From: Candidatus Faecivivens stercoripullorum
GTDB lineage: Bacteria; Bacillota; Clostridia; Oscillospirales; Ruminococcaceae
NCBI GenBank assembly: GCA_018715285.1
Contig: DVLW01000025.1
Coordinates: forward strand, 1-15,304
DNA: 15,304 bases
Direction of reading: 5' to 3'
Numbering within the stretch: the first letter of the stretch is position 1; the number at the start of each line of letters is the position of its first letter. The position numbers and the translations under genes are program-made. Below the pieces are notes generated by a model. The model saw nothing but the letters and a program-made list of their open reading frames with translations, did not search any database and was not told the DNA's origin. Of the stretch, positions 7,549 through 14,988 are shown one piece after another.

Positions 7549-8631
7549 ATGGAACATAATTTTGAAGAGCAGCTGCACGCACTGTTGCAAACCATTACGC
7601 CGCCTGATGCAGAGGCTCGAAACCGGTCGGCTGAAAAATGGGATGCCTGTGCCAAACCACTTGGAAGTCTCGGACTTCTGGAAAAAGCAGTTGAACAGAT
7701 TGCGGCATTAACCGGAGATGAGAATGTAAAAGTTTTTCCGCGGTCGGTACTCGTCCTTTGTGCTGATAACGGAGTTGTCGCTCAGGGTGTTACCCAGAGT
7801 GACAGCAGCGTAACGGCGGCTGTTGCCCGGAATCTTGCGGCAAAGCGTACATCGGTCTGCCGGATGGCGGCAGTAGCCGGGTGTCAGGTAATTCCGGTGG
7901 ATATGGGGATACTCGATTTTCAGCCGACTGAGGGTGTACTTAACTGCCGGGTCGGAAACGGTACCGCTGATATTTCACAGGGCCCAGCTATGACCCGTGA
8001 ACAGGCGGCACAGGCGATTATGATCGGTATTCAGCTGATAGAGCAGCAGAAACGCCAGGGTGTACGTCTGCTGGCAACGGGAGAAATGGGTATCGGCAAT
8101 ACAACGACTTCCAGCGCCGTCGCAAGTGTGCTTCTTTCCCGCGATGTGACCGAAATGACCGGACGTGGTGCGGGACTTTCTGATAAGGGGTTACAGCGAA
8201 AAATAGAGGTAATTGAGCGTGCAATTGACTGCAATCATCCCGACCCGTCTGACCCGATCGATGTCCTTTCCAAAGTCGGCGGATTTGATATCGCCGGTAT
8301 GTGCGGCGTATTTCTGGGCGGTGCTTTGTATCAGGTGCCGGTTTTAGCAGATGGTTTTATCAGTACAGTTGCGGCGCTGTGTGCGGTACGGCTCTGTCCG
8401 AATGCGGAAAAAGCCGTGCTTGCAAGCCATGTGTCGGCAGAACCAGCCGGAAGAATGATTTTGGACGCGCTGGGACGTCTGCCGCTGATTACCGCACAGA
8501 TGCGGCTGGGAGAAGGTACCGGCGCTGTTGCTGCCATGCCGTTGCTCGATATGGCGTGCGCGGTGTATCATGACAGTTATACCTTTGATGAATGCGGCAT
8601 AGAGCCTTATCAGCCGCTGGGAAACAGCTGA
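7549..8631 (+). CDS. cobT: Nicotinate-nucleotide--dimethylbenzimidazole phosphoribosyltransferase CobT
   Basis: CobT moves the phosphoribosyl group from nicotinate mononucleotide to the lower-ligand base with alpha stereochemistry, making alpha-ribazole 5'-phosphate or an analogue for CobS. The 360-residue protein shows the standard family order: EKWDACAKPLGSLG near the N-terminus, VLCADNGVVAQGVTQSDSSVT, GEMGIGNTTTSSAVAS, GGFDIAGMCG, SAEPAGRMILDALG, then LGEGTGAVAAMPLLDMA. Glu322 in that last motif corresponds to the catalytic glutamate of Salmonella CobT. Length fits (about 350). No benzimidazole synthesis gene (bluB or bza) is visible here, so the identity of the lower base cannot be read from the window. 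The stop shares a base with the cobU start (TGATG). Confidence 0.96.
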   Translation: MEHNFEEQLHALLQTITPPDAEARNRSAEKWDACAKPLGSLGLLEKAVEQIAALTGDENVKVFPRSVLVLCADNGVVAQGVTQSDSSVTAAVARNLAAKRTSVCRMAAVAGCQVIPVDMGILDFQPTEGVLNCRVGNGTADISQGPAMTREQAAQAIMIGIQLIEQQKRQGVRLLATGEMGIGNTTTSSAVASVLLSRDVTEMTGRGAGLSDKGLQRKIEVIERAIDCNHPDPSDPIDVLSKVGGFDIAGMCGVFLGGALYQVPVLADGFISTVAALCAVRLCPNAEKAVLASHVSAEPAGRMILDALGRLPLITAQMRLGEGTGAVAAMPLLDMACAVYHDSYTFDECGIEPYQPLGNS

Positions 8632-9161
8632 TGGTTACGCTGGTGATTGGAGGCGCGGCCTCCGGGAAAAGTGAGTTTGCCGAGAGTCTGGTGCTGCAAA
8701 TGGGAACGCTTCCACGCTGGTATATCGCAACGATGCAGCCTTTTGACGATGAATGCAGAGAACGTATCCGACGTCACAGAAAGATGCGTGTGGAAAAACA
8801 GTTTGAAACCATTGAGTGTTTTACAGGACTGGAAAAGGTAACAATTCCCGAAAAAGGGGTTGTCCTGCTGGAATGCATGAGTAACCTCACTGCAAATGAA
8901 CTGTACAGTCCAGATGGAGCGGGAGCCCATACAATGGAAGCAATCAGCCGTGGTATCGATCATCTGATTCAGCAATGTACCGACCTGATTATCGTTTCCA
9001 ACGAGGTTTTCAGCGGCGGTACCGATTATCAGGGTGATACCCTGCATTATCTGCGGACGTTGGCTGCGGTAAACCGGATGCTTGCTTCAAAAGCAGACAG
9101 AGTATATGAGATTGTTTGCGGAATACCGGTCTGCCATAAGGGAGAGGAGAGAAAAGGGTGA
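8631..9161 (+). CDS. cobU: Adenosylcobinamide kinase / adenosylcobinamide-phosphate guanylyltransferase CobU
   Basis: CobU phosphorylates adenosylcobinamide and transfers GMP to give adenosylcobinamide-GDP, the activated partner for CobS. The 176-residue protein starts MVTLVIGGAASGKS with the P-loop at residues 7-14. It then has YIATMQPFDDECRERIRRH, where His49 is the likely guanylylated histidine, then VLLECMSNLTANELY. The C-terminal half departs from the E. coli/Salmonella type. It reads SNEVFSGGTDYQGDTLHYL where the classical protein has NEVGxGIVP and an RxFRD motif, although NRMLASKADRVYEIVCGIP still aligns. ATG 8631 is chosen because it overlaps the cobT stop and starts right at the fold. 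An ATG at 8592 would add 13 residues. A second CobU-like gene lies downstream at 9931. Confidence 0.9.
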   Translation: MVTLVIGGAASGKSEFAESLVLQMGTLPRWYIATMQPFDDECRERIRRHRKMRVEKQFETIECFTGLEKVTIPEKGVVLLECMSNLTANELYSPDGAGAHTMEAISRGIDHLIQQCTDLIIVSNEVFSGGTDYQGDTLHYLRTLAAVNRMLASKADRVYEIVCGIPVCHKGEERKG

Positions 9162-9943
9162 TTATTTTTGAGACAATTGCCGTCGCCTTTGCGATGTTTT
9201 CTGCGATTCCCTGTCCGCAGCCGGTATGGAACCAGAAGAATATGCGGTATTCACTCTGTGCTTTTCCATTGGTTGGTGCGGTATGCGCAGTCTGTATATG
9301 GATATGGGTCTTGGTGATGAACCTGACAAACAGTCCGGAACTTTTGCGGGCAGCGGGACTTTGCCTGATTCCGGTGCTGGTGACAGGCGGTATCCATCTG
9401 GATGGGTATGCGGATACCAGTGACGCGCTGGCAAGTTTCGCACCGCCGGAAAAGAAACGGGAGATTTTACAGGATTCCCATTGCGGCGCGTTTGCGGTGA
9501 TTCGGCTGTGCGGATGGTTTATTGCGTATTTTGCACTGTGCGGGTCGGTAGAATGGAATGCACGGGCGCTGTGGTGTATGGGACTTGGATTTATGCTGGA
9601 ACGCTGCCTGTCCGGATTTGCGGTTGCGACGTTTCCAATGGCAAAAAATACCGGTCTTGCCCATACCTTTGCCGAGGCCGCGGACAAAAAGCGGGTACGG
9701 CTGTTTCTGGCGATAGCTTCAATCATACTTTCAGTTGTTATGGTTGCGATAGGGAAAGTTGCAGGCGGTGCAATGGTACTGACAGCCGGTGTGATTTTAT
9801 GGCGGTATTATCATGTCGCCAAAAAGCAGTTTGGCGGGATTACCGGTGATCTGGCTGGATGGTTTTTGCAGCGTGCGGAGCTTGGAATGCTGGCGGCGCT
9901 TACGGCCGTGCAGATTTTGGAGGGAATGAAATGGTTTTTATAA
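9158..9943 (+). CDS. cobS: Adenosylcobinamide-GDP ribazoletransferase (cobalamin synthase) CobS
   Basis: CobS is the integral membrane enzyme that joins adenosylcobinamide-GDP to alpha-ribazole (phosphate), completing the nucleotide loop. The 261-residue protein is rich in hydrophobic helices. It begins FETIAVAFAMFSAIPCPQP, has the diagnostic GGIHLDGYADTSDA at residues 77-90 (acidic, metal-binding), and then FGGITGDLAGW near the C-terminus. All three are family signatures and the length is normal. The start is GTG 9158, overlapping the cobU stop as GTGA, with GGGAGAGGAG just upstream. The end overlaps the following short CobU-like gene by 13 bases. Confidence 0.96.
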   Translation: MIIFETIAVAFAMFSAIPCPQPVWNQKNMRYSLCAFPLVGAVCAVCIWIWVLVMNLTNSPELLRAAGLCLIPVLVTGGIHLDGYADTSDALASFAPPEKKREILQDSHCGAFAVIRLCGWFIAYFALCGSVEWNARALWCMGLGFMLERCLSGFAVATFPMAKNTGLAHTFAEAADKKRVRLFLAIASIILSVVMVAIGKVAGGAMVLTAGVILWRYYHVAKKQFGGITGDLAGWFLQRAELGMLAALTAVQILEGMKWFL

Positions 9944-10269
9944 CTGGTCCGCTTTTTTCCGGCAAAAAAAGCACTGCAAAATCCCTGATGCACTGGGATG
10001 ATACCATGCTCGAACAAAATGCAGTCTGGGACGTCGAACAGATGGTATCCGGCTGTTCCGACCTGGAAAAACTGGCCGACCGGTTGGCAGAAAAACAGGT
10101 TGTCATCGCTTCGGAAATTGGCGGCGGAGTGGTTCCGGTTGACCCTGAGCAGCGTGCGCAGCGGGAAGCTGCCGGCAGACTCAGCTGCTTACTGGCCCAG
10201 AGAGCAGATACAGTTATCCGGGTATTCTGTGGAATTCCGACGGTACTCAAAGGAGAGATCAGGCTGTGA
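9931..10269 (+). CDS. Short CobU-like protein (adenosylcobinamide kinase/guanylyltransferase-related), function uncertain
   Basis: This 112-residue protein resembles CobU at both ends but lacks its middle. The start MVFITGPLFSGKKSTAKSL matches the CobU P-loop region, but the Walker A is imperfect: GPLFSGKK at residues 6-13 has Lys where Ser/Thr is expected, with Ser14 one place later. From residue 59, IASEIGGGVVPVDPEQRAQRE and then AAGRLSCLLAQRADTVIRVFCGIPTVLKG match the classical CobU C-terminal blocks (EVGxGIVP, RxxRD/E, LAxxAD). The RxxxHxxxR region with the guanylylated histidine is absent, and the protein is about 60 residues shorter than CobU. It overlaps cobS by 13 bases and cobC by 4, so it is embedded in the operon and intact. 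It may be a partner or regulator of CobU, or a single-activity derivative. This is inference. Confidence 0.8.
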   Translation: MVFITGPLFSGKKSTAKSLMHWDDTMLEQNAVWDVEQMVSGCSDLEKLADRLAEKQVVIASEIGGGVVPVDPEQRAQREAAGRLSCLLAQRADTVIRVFCGIPTVLKGEIRL

Positions 10270-10880
10270 AAATCTATCTTTTAAGACATGGGCTTACCTG
10301 TTACAATACCGAAAAACGGTATCAGGGTGTCCGGGATATTCCGCTTTCGGAAGAAGGGCGCGCACAGCTGATCGAGGCGGATATCTGCCCGGATGTGGTG
10401 TATGTATCTCCGCTCAGCCGGGCACGCGATACCGCCGGTATCCTTTTTCCACATTCCAAACAGGTAATTGTGGAAAACCTGCGGGAGATGGATTTCGGCG
10501 TTTTTGAAGGACGCAATTATATTGAGATGGAAAATGATCCCGAATATCGGGCATGGGTGGAAAGCGGATGCGAGCTGAAATGCCCGGGTGGAGAAAGCAA
10601 GGCGGACTTTTCCGCGCGCATCTGTGCAGCATTTGAACAGCTGGCAGACAATGCCTTTGATTCAGGTAAAGAGATACTGGTCATTATGGCTCATGGAGGA
10701 ACCCAGATGGCGGTTATGGAACGGTATGCACTCCCGCACCGGGAATATTATTGCTGGTGCGGTCCAAATGCTGGCGGTTATCTGCTGGAAGGTGACGCCG
10801 TGATATGGAAAAAGGAGCGCCGGCTGGATTTGCTGGAAACAGTGCAGTATACCCGGCAGGAAGGCGGAAAAGATAAATGA
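10266..10880 (+). CDS. cobC: Histidine phosphatase, probable alpha-ribazole/adenosylcobalamin 5'-phosphate phosphatase CobC
   Basis: This 204-residue protein belongs to the phosphoglycerate mutase-like histidine phosphatases. It starts MKIYLLRHGLTCYNTEKRYQG with the phospho-acceptor His8 in RHG. It has VYVSPLSRARDTA with the second phosphate-binding Arg, LREMDFGVFEGRNY with the conserved acidic residue, and VIMAHGGTQMAV with His143. The family is broad and sequence alone does not fix the substrate. Its location between cobS and cbiB makes the CobC role most likely: removing the 5'-phosphate from adenosylcobalamin phosphate or alpha-ribazole phosphate. The start is GTG 10266, overlapping the previous stop as GTGA. 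The end overlaps cbiB as ATGA. Length is normal. Confidence 0.88.
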   Translation: MKIYLLRHGLTCYNTEKRYQGVRDIPLSEEGRAQLIEADICPDVVYVSPLSRARDTAGILFPHSKQVIVENLREMDFGVFEGRNYIEMENDPEYRAWVESGCELKCPGGESKADFSARICAAFEQLADNAFDSGKEILVIMAHGGTQMAVMERYALPHREYYCWCGPNAGGYLLEGDAVIWKKERRLDLLETVQYTRQEGGKDK

Positions 10881-11860
10881 TCTGGAAAGCAGTATTGATT
10901 GGATTTATTCTGGATATCCTGCTTGGAGACCCGGAATGGATGCCGCATCCGGTGGTACTGATGGGAAAAGCAATCTCAGCGCTGGAAAAACGGCTGCGCG
11001 CTATTTTTCCACAAACGGCGCAAGGTGAAAAAACGGGCGGCATCATTCTGGCAATATGCCTTCCGGTAGGAACTCTTATTGTCAGCGGCGGGCTCTGCTG
11101 GATATTCTGTCAGATTCATCCGTTGCTGGGACTGGCGCTGCAATCCTTCTGGTGCTGGCAGGCACTCGCGATGCGCTGCCTTGCAAAAGAAAGCAAAAAC
11201 GTCTGGCGCTGTCTCAAAAATGAAGGAATAGACGCGGCAAGAAAAGCAGTTGCCCGGATTGTAGGACGGGATACTGCCGAGCTTTCGCAGCAGGGTGTCA
11301 CCAAAGCGGCAGTCGAGACGGTTGCGGAAAATTTCTCTGATGGTGTACTGGCACCGATGCTGTATATGCTGATTGGCGGTGCACCGCTGGCGCTTACCTA
11401 CAAATCAATTAACACGATGGACAGCATGGTCGGTTATAAAAATGACCGGTATCTCTATTTCGGACGTGCCGCTGCAAAACTGGATGATGCTGCAAACTTT
11501 ATTCCATCCCGTATTGCGGCGCTGCTGTGGATTATTGCATCACCACTTGCGTGCGGCAGTATCCGTGGAAGCTGGCGTATCTGGCGCAGAGACCGGCATA
11601 ATCATGCCAGCCCGAACTCTGCCCAGACAGAATCCGCTTGTGCTGGTTCTTTAAGTGTACAGCTGGCCGGACCGGCTTCCTATTTTGGAAAACGGGTGGA
11701 AAAGCCGTATATCGGAGACGCACTCCGGGAGATTGAACCGGATGATATCCTGAGGACCAATCGAATAATGGTCACAGCAAGTCTGCTTGGTCTGATGATC
11801 GGACTGGGTGTACATCTGATGGTTGTCCGGATACTGGCAGGTTTGCTGGTTGCAGGATAA
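10877..11860 (+). CDS. cbiB: Adenosylcobinamide-phosphate synthase CbiB
   Basis: CbiB is the membrane enzyme that links adenosylcobyric acid to (R)-1-amino-2-propanol O-2-phosphate, the CobD product. The 327-residue protein has family blocks in order: FILDILLGDPEWMPHPVVLMG near the start, ARKAVARIVGRDTAELSQQG, AAVETVAENFSDGVLAPMLY, KSINTMDSMVGYKNDRY, AAAKLDDAANFIPSR, then NHASPNSAQTESACAGSL and VEKPYIGD. Several hydrophobic spans are apparent: residues 1-18, about 54-77, about 210-225, and a long C-terminal one. Length is typical. The start overlaps the cobC stop as ATGA. A 24-base gap then separates it from cobD, which supplies its substrate. Confidence 0.96.
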   Translation: MIWKAVLIGFILDILLGDPEWMPHPVVLMGKAISALEKRLRAIFPQTAQGEKTGGIILAICLPVGTLIVSGGLCWIFCQIHPLLGLALQSFWCWQALAMRCLAKESKNVWRCLKNEGIDAARKAVARIVGRDTAELSQQGVTKAAVETVAENFSDGVLAPMLYMLIGGAPLALTYKSINTMDSMVGYKNDRYLYFGRAAAKLDDAANFIPSRIAALLWIIASPLACGSIRGSWRIWRRDRHNHASPNSAQTESACAGSLSVQLAGPASYFGKRVEKPYIGDALREIEPDDILRTNRIMVTASLLGLMIGLGVHLMVVRILAGLLVAG

Positions 11861-11872
11861 TCCGAAAGTGAT

Positions 11873-11880
11873 GGAGGAAG
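11873..11880 (+). promoter_or_regulatory. Ribosome binding site of cobD
   Basis: GGAGGAAG in the 24-base gap after cbiB, with the GGAGG core 7 bases before ATG 11885. It is one of the strongest sites in the window and suggests cobD translation is independent of cbiB. Confidence 0.65.
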
Positions 11881-11884
11881 TTGG

Positions 11885-12976
11885 ATGAATAATGACCATG
11901 AGCCCGTTATTTCTCCGGTACCGCTGGTACATGGAGGAGACTGGGCAGGATATATGGAGGAATATACCGGAGCACAGCCGCTGGATTTTTCGGCAAACGT
12001 CAGTCCGCTGGGAGTGCCGTCTGGAATTGTAAAGGCGATTGCCGATGCAGCATTGATAGCTGACCGGTATCCTGATCCTCTTTGCCGTTCCCTTTGCCGG
12101 AAGATTTCGGAGGCAGAACATATTCCGGAAAACTGGATTCTCTGCGGGAACGGAGCGGCTGACCTGATTTTCCGAGCAGTGGCGGCCTGTAAACCTAAAC
12201 ATGCATTGATTGTCGCGCCGACCTTTGCGGAATATGAAGCAGCGCTGACAACCACAGATTGTCAGATTACCCGGTATTTTCTCCGGCAGCAAGAAGATTT
12301 CCGTCTGGGTGAAGATTTTCTTCAGGCGATACAGCCGGGAATCGATATCGTTTTCCTTTGTGAACCCAATAATCCGACCGGTATCACGACTCCGCGAGAG
12401 CTGCTGCTGAAAATAGCGCAAAGGTGCCGTGAATGCAGGAGTTTGCTGATACTGGACGAATGCTTCGGTGATTTTCTTGACCAGCCACAGGCGCATACCT
12501 TGAAAACAAGTCTGGCGGATTTTCCGGGAATGGTGATTCTTAAGGCTTTTACCAAGATGTATGCAATGGCAGGCGTAAGGCTTGGGTATGCGCTCTGCTG
12601 CGATAATGGCTTTTTGCAGGCAATGCGGCAAGCTGGACAGCCATGGGCAGTTTCCTCACTTGCACAAGCTGCCGGTGAAGCGGCACTGAAAGAGTGTGAA
12701 TATGTAGACGCTGTCCGACAGCTGGTGATGGAAGAACGCCCGTGGATGCGCCGGCAGCTGGAAGAAATGGGACTGCGGGTCATTCCGGGAGAAGCAAACT
12801 TTCTGCTGTTTTATTGTCCGGTCAAACTCGTGCAGCCGCTTCGGAAAATGGGTATTCTGCTCAGAAGCTGTGCTAATTATCATGGACTGGACGAAAACTG
12901 GTACCGCACGGCAGTGCGGACCCATGAGGAAAATATCCGCTTGATCGAAACTATCCGGGAGGTACTCAGAGGATGA
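11885..12976 (+). CDS. cobD: L-threonine-O-3-phosphate decarboxylase CobD
   Basis: CobD decarboxylates L-threonine phosphate to (R)-1-amino-2-propanol phosphate, the linker used by CbiB. It is a fold-type I PLP enzyme close to histidinol-phosphate aminotransferase. The 363-residue protein has HGGDWAGYM and LDFSANVSPLGVP near the N-terminus, RYPDPLCRSL, CGNGAADLIF (PLP phosphate region), FLCEPNNPTGITT, LLILDECFGDFL with the PLP-nitrogen Asp, and LKAFTKMYAMAGVRLGY with the Schiff-base Lys224. The SANVSPLG and RYPDP motifs and the operon favour CobD over HisC. There is no C-terminal zinc-binding extension. No L-threonine kinase (PduX-type) is in the window to supply its substrate. The stop overlaps cobQ as ATGA. 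Confidence 0.94.
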   Translation: MNNDHEPVISPVPLVHGGDWAGYMEEYTGAQPLDFSANVSPLGVPSGIVKAIADAALIADRYPDPLCRSLCRKISEAEHIPENWILCGNGAADLIFRAVAACKPKHALIVAPTFAEYEAALTTTDCQITRYFLRQQEDFRLGEDFLQAIQPGIDIVFLCEPNNPTGITTPRELLLKIAQRCRECRSLLILDECFGDFLDQPQAHTLKTSLADFPGMVILKAFTKMYAMAGVRLGYALCCDNGFLQAMRQAGQPWAVSSLAQAAGEAALKECEYVDAVRQLVMEERPWMRRQLEEMGLRVIPGEANFLLFYCPVKLVQPLRKMGILLRSCANYHGLDENWYRTAVRTHEENIRLIETIREVLRG

Positions 12977-14451
12977 AACAGGCAAAATGTATTATGGTAC
13001 AGGGGACGATGTCCGGTGCCGGAAAGAGCCTTCTCTGTGCCGGACTGTGCAGAATTTTTGCGCAGGATGGGTTACGGGCCGCTCCCTTTAAAAGCCAGAA
13101 TATGGCACTGAACAGCTATGTGACGCGAGACGGACTGGAAATGGGACGGGCACAGGTTGTACAGGCACAGGCAGCCGGTGTGGAACCGGATGTGCGGATG
13201 AACCCGATTTTGCTCAAACCGTCCAGTGATATCGGTAGTCAGGTGATTGTCAATGGCGAGGTGCGCGGACAGATGTCGGCGACCGATTATTTTAAAATGA
13301 AACGACAGTTAATTCCGGATATTCTCAAGGCTTACCGGGAACTTGCCGCTGAAAATGACGTAATCGTCATTGAAGGTGCCGGAAGCCCGGCAGAAATCAA
13401 CCTGCGTCAGGATGATATCGTCAATATGGGATTGGCTGAGCTGGTGGACGCACCGGTACTGCTGGCAGGTGATATCGATCGCGGCGGCGTTTTTGCTCAG
13501 CTGTATGGTACTGTCGCGCTGCTGGAACAGTCGGAGCGGGAACGGATTGGCGGCCTGATTATCAATAAGTTCAGGGGTGATGAGGCAATTCTGCGTCCCG
13601 GACTGACCATGCTGGAAGAAAAGACCGGTATTCCGGTGATTGGGGTTGTTCCGTACCTTCCGGTCAATATCGATGATGAGGATTCACTGGCGCCCTGTCT
13701 TGGTAATACTGTGAGCCGGAAGACGCTGGATGTTGCGGTGGTTCAGCTGCCGCGTATCTCAAACTTTACCGATTTTTCCATGCTGGATGAACATCCTGCA
13801 ATCGGTGTGCGCTATGTCCACAGTGTCAGAGAACTGGGGAAACCGGATATGGTGGTTCTGCCCGGGAGCAAGAGTACAATGTCTGACCTTTTGTGGATGC
13901 GTCAGAATGGATTGGAAGCGGCCGTATGCAAACTGGCAGCTGCTGGAATACCGGTATTGGGTGTCTGCGGCGGTTACCAGATGCTGGGACAGAAACTCTC
14001 TGACCCGTCCGGAACAGAAGGCGGCGGAGAAATGCATGGTATGGGTCTTTTGCCGGTGGAGACGGTGTTCTGTGACCGTAAAACCCGTACCCGGATGCAG
14101 GCCGATGTGGTTGCAAGCCCGTTTGCAGGCGCAAAACTGGACGGATATGAAATCCATACCGGAAAAACAGTGGTGGACGGTACGCCTTTCTGCATTCTGG
14201 AAAACGGTCAGCCGGATGGATGCGTCAGCGGCAATGTATTTGGAACCTATCTGCACGGACTTTTTGATACCGGCAGCCTGACCGCAAAACTGGCGGAATT
14301 TCTGTGCAGCCGCCGTGGAATCAACTGTGAACAGGCAGCACCTGTTTCTCATCTGGAATATCAGCAGCAGCAGTTTGACTTGCTGGCAGACGGAATGCGC
14401 CGCGCACTGGATATGAAGACAATCTATGCGATGCTGGAAGGAGGAAGGTAA
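12973..14451 (+). CDS. cobQ: Cobyric acid synthase CobQ/CbiP
   Basis: CobQ (CbiP) amidates side chains b, d, e and g of adenosylcobyrinate a,c-diamide using ATP and glutamine. The 492-residue protein has an N-terminal ATP-binding domain with MVQGTMSGAGKSLL (P-loop at residues 11-19), PFKSQNMALNSYVT, RAQVVQAQAAGVEPDVRMNP and LLKPSSDIGSQV, the full set of CobQ signatures. VIEGAGSPAEINL and LAGDIDRGGVFAQLYGT follow. The C-terminal amidotransferase domain has LPGSKSTMSDL, GVCGGYQMLG with nucleophile Cys332, and GTYLHGLFD with His428. Length is normal (about 490). It starts inside the cobD stop (ATGA). The region after it includes GAAGGAGGAAGG, the ribosome site of the next gene. Confidence 0.97.
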   Translation: MKQAKCIMVQGTMSGAGKSLLCAGLCRIFAQDGLRAAPFKSQNMALNSYVTRDGLEMGRAQVVQAQAAGVEPDVRMNPILLKPSSDIGSQVIVNGEVRGQMSATDYFKMKRQLIPDILKAYRELAAENDVIVIEGAGSPAEINLRQDDIVNMGLAELVDAPVLLAGDIDRGGVFAQLYGTVALLEQSERERIGGLIINKFRGDEAILRPGLTMLEEKTGIPVIGVVPYLPVNIDDEDSLAPCLGNTVSRKTLDVAVVQLPRISNFTDFSMLDEHPAIGVRYVHSVRELGKPDMVVLPGSKSTMSDLLWMRQNGLEAAVCKLAAAGIPVLGVCGGYQMLGQKLSDPSGTEGGGEMHGMGLLPVETVFCDRKTRTRMQADVVASPFAGAKLDGYEIHTGKTVVDGTPFCILENGQPDGCVSGNVFGTYLHGLFDTGSLTAKLAEFLCSRRGINCEQAAPVSHLEYQQQQFDLLADGMRRALDMKTIYAMLEGGR

Positions 14452-14455
14452 CCGG

Positions 14456-14968
14456 ATGGAAAAAGGTTTGATTCATCTGTACTGGGGCGATGGCAAGGGC
14501 AAAACCACTGCCGCAATGGGTGTTGCGATGCGTGGACTTGCGGCTGGAAAAAAGGTCGTGATTGTACAGTTTCTGAAAGGTGCACCCAGTGGTGAAATTC
14601 CTCTTTTACAGCAGCTTGGCGCGGTTATTTACCGCGGCAAGGCAGGAGATAAATTTGTTTTCCAGATGACAGAAGAGGAAAAGTCTCAGACCAGAAAGAT
14701 TCAGAATGAGCATCTTGAGAAGGCTTTGACGGAAAATGCGGATATGCTGATTCTGGATGAAGCCTGTGCGGCCTTGCAGCTGGGAATGGTCGAACCGTCA
14801 TTGCTGCAAAAAGCCGTGCTGGAAAAGCCGGAAGGTCAGGAACTGATTCTGACCGGCAGAAAACCGGCAGACTGGATGATGGAGGCCGCAGATTACTGCA
14901 CAGAAATGCACTGCTGGCGGCACCCGTATGACAAGGGAATCTCAGCCAGAAAAGGCGTGGAATATTGA
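14456..14968 (+). CDS. cobO: Cob(I)yrinic acid a,c-diamide adenosyltransferase (CobA/CobO/BtuR family)
   Basis: This enzyme attaches the 5'-deoxyadenosyl group of ATP to reduced corrinoids, making the adenosylated intermediates used by CobQ and later enzymes. The 170-residue protein starts LIHLYWGDGKGKTTAA with the P-loop at residues 11-18, then VVIVQFLKGAPSGE, ADMLILDEACAAL with the Walker B-like acidic pair, LTGRKPADWMMEAADYCTEM and the C-terminal HPYDKGISARKGVEY. All are hallmark blocks of the CobA-type (not PduO or EutT) family. Length is at the short end but normal for clostridial members. ATG 14456 follows AAGGAGG (14438-14444). An ATG 30 bases upstream in the same frame overlaps cobQ and has no comparable site. 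Confidence 0.95.
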   Translation: MEKGLIHLYWGDGKGKTTAAMGVAMRGLAAGKKVVIVQFLKGAPSGEIPLLQQLGAVIYRGKAGDKFVFQMTEEEKSQTRKIQNEHLEKALTENADMLILDEACAALQLGMVEPSLLQKAVLEKPEGQELILTGRKPADWMMEAADYCTEMHCWRHPYDKGISARKGVEY

Positions 14969-14973
14969 CAGAC

Positions 14974-14980
14974 AGGAAGG
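14974..14980 (+). promoter_or_regulatory. Ribosome binding site of the HAD-family gene
   Basis: AGGAAGG ends 8 bases before ATG 14989, in the 20-base gap after the adenosyltransferase gene. No terminator or promoter is seen in that gap, so co-transcription is likely. Confidence 0.6.
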
Positions 14981-14988
14981 TGTTTCAA

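Noticed and set aside
9931..10269. Short CobU-like gene as a pseudogene remnant
   Set aside because: The frame is intact, its start and stop overlap both neighbours, and the C-terminal motifs are better conserved than those of the full-length CobU, which argues for selection.
11651..12631. Long open frame (326 codons) on the minus strand, opposite cbiB and cobD
   Set aside because: The plus strand holds two clearly recognisable, full-length enzymes here. The antisense translation has no family motif and is rich in His, Cys, Arg and Ser, as expected for a mirror of codon-biased genes.
13759..14352. Minus-strand open frame of 197 codons within cobQ
   Set aside because: It lies fully inside the cobQ amidotransferase domain, has no recognisable motif and no ribosome site that I could see.
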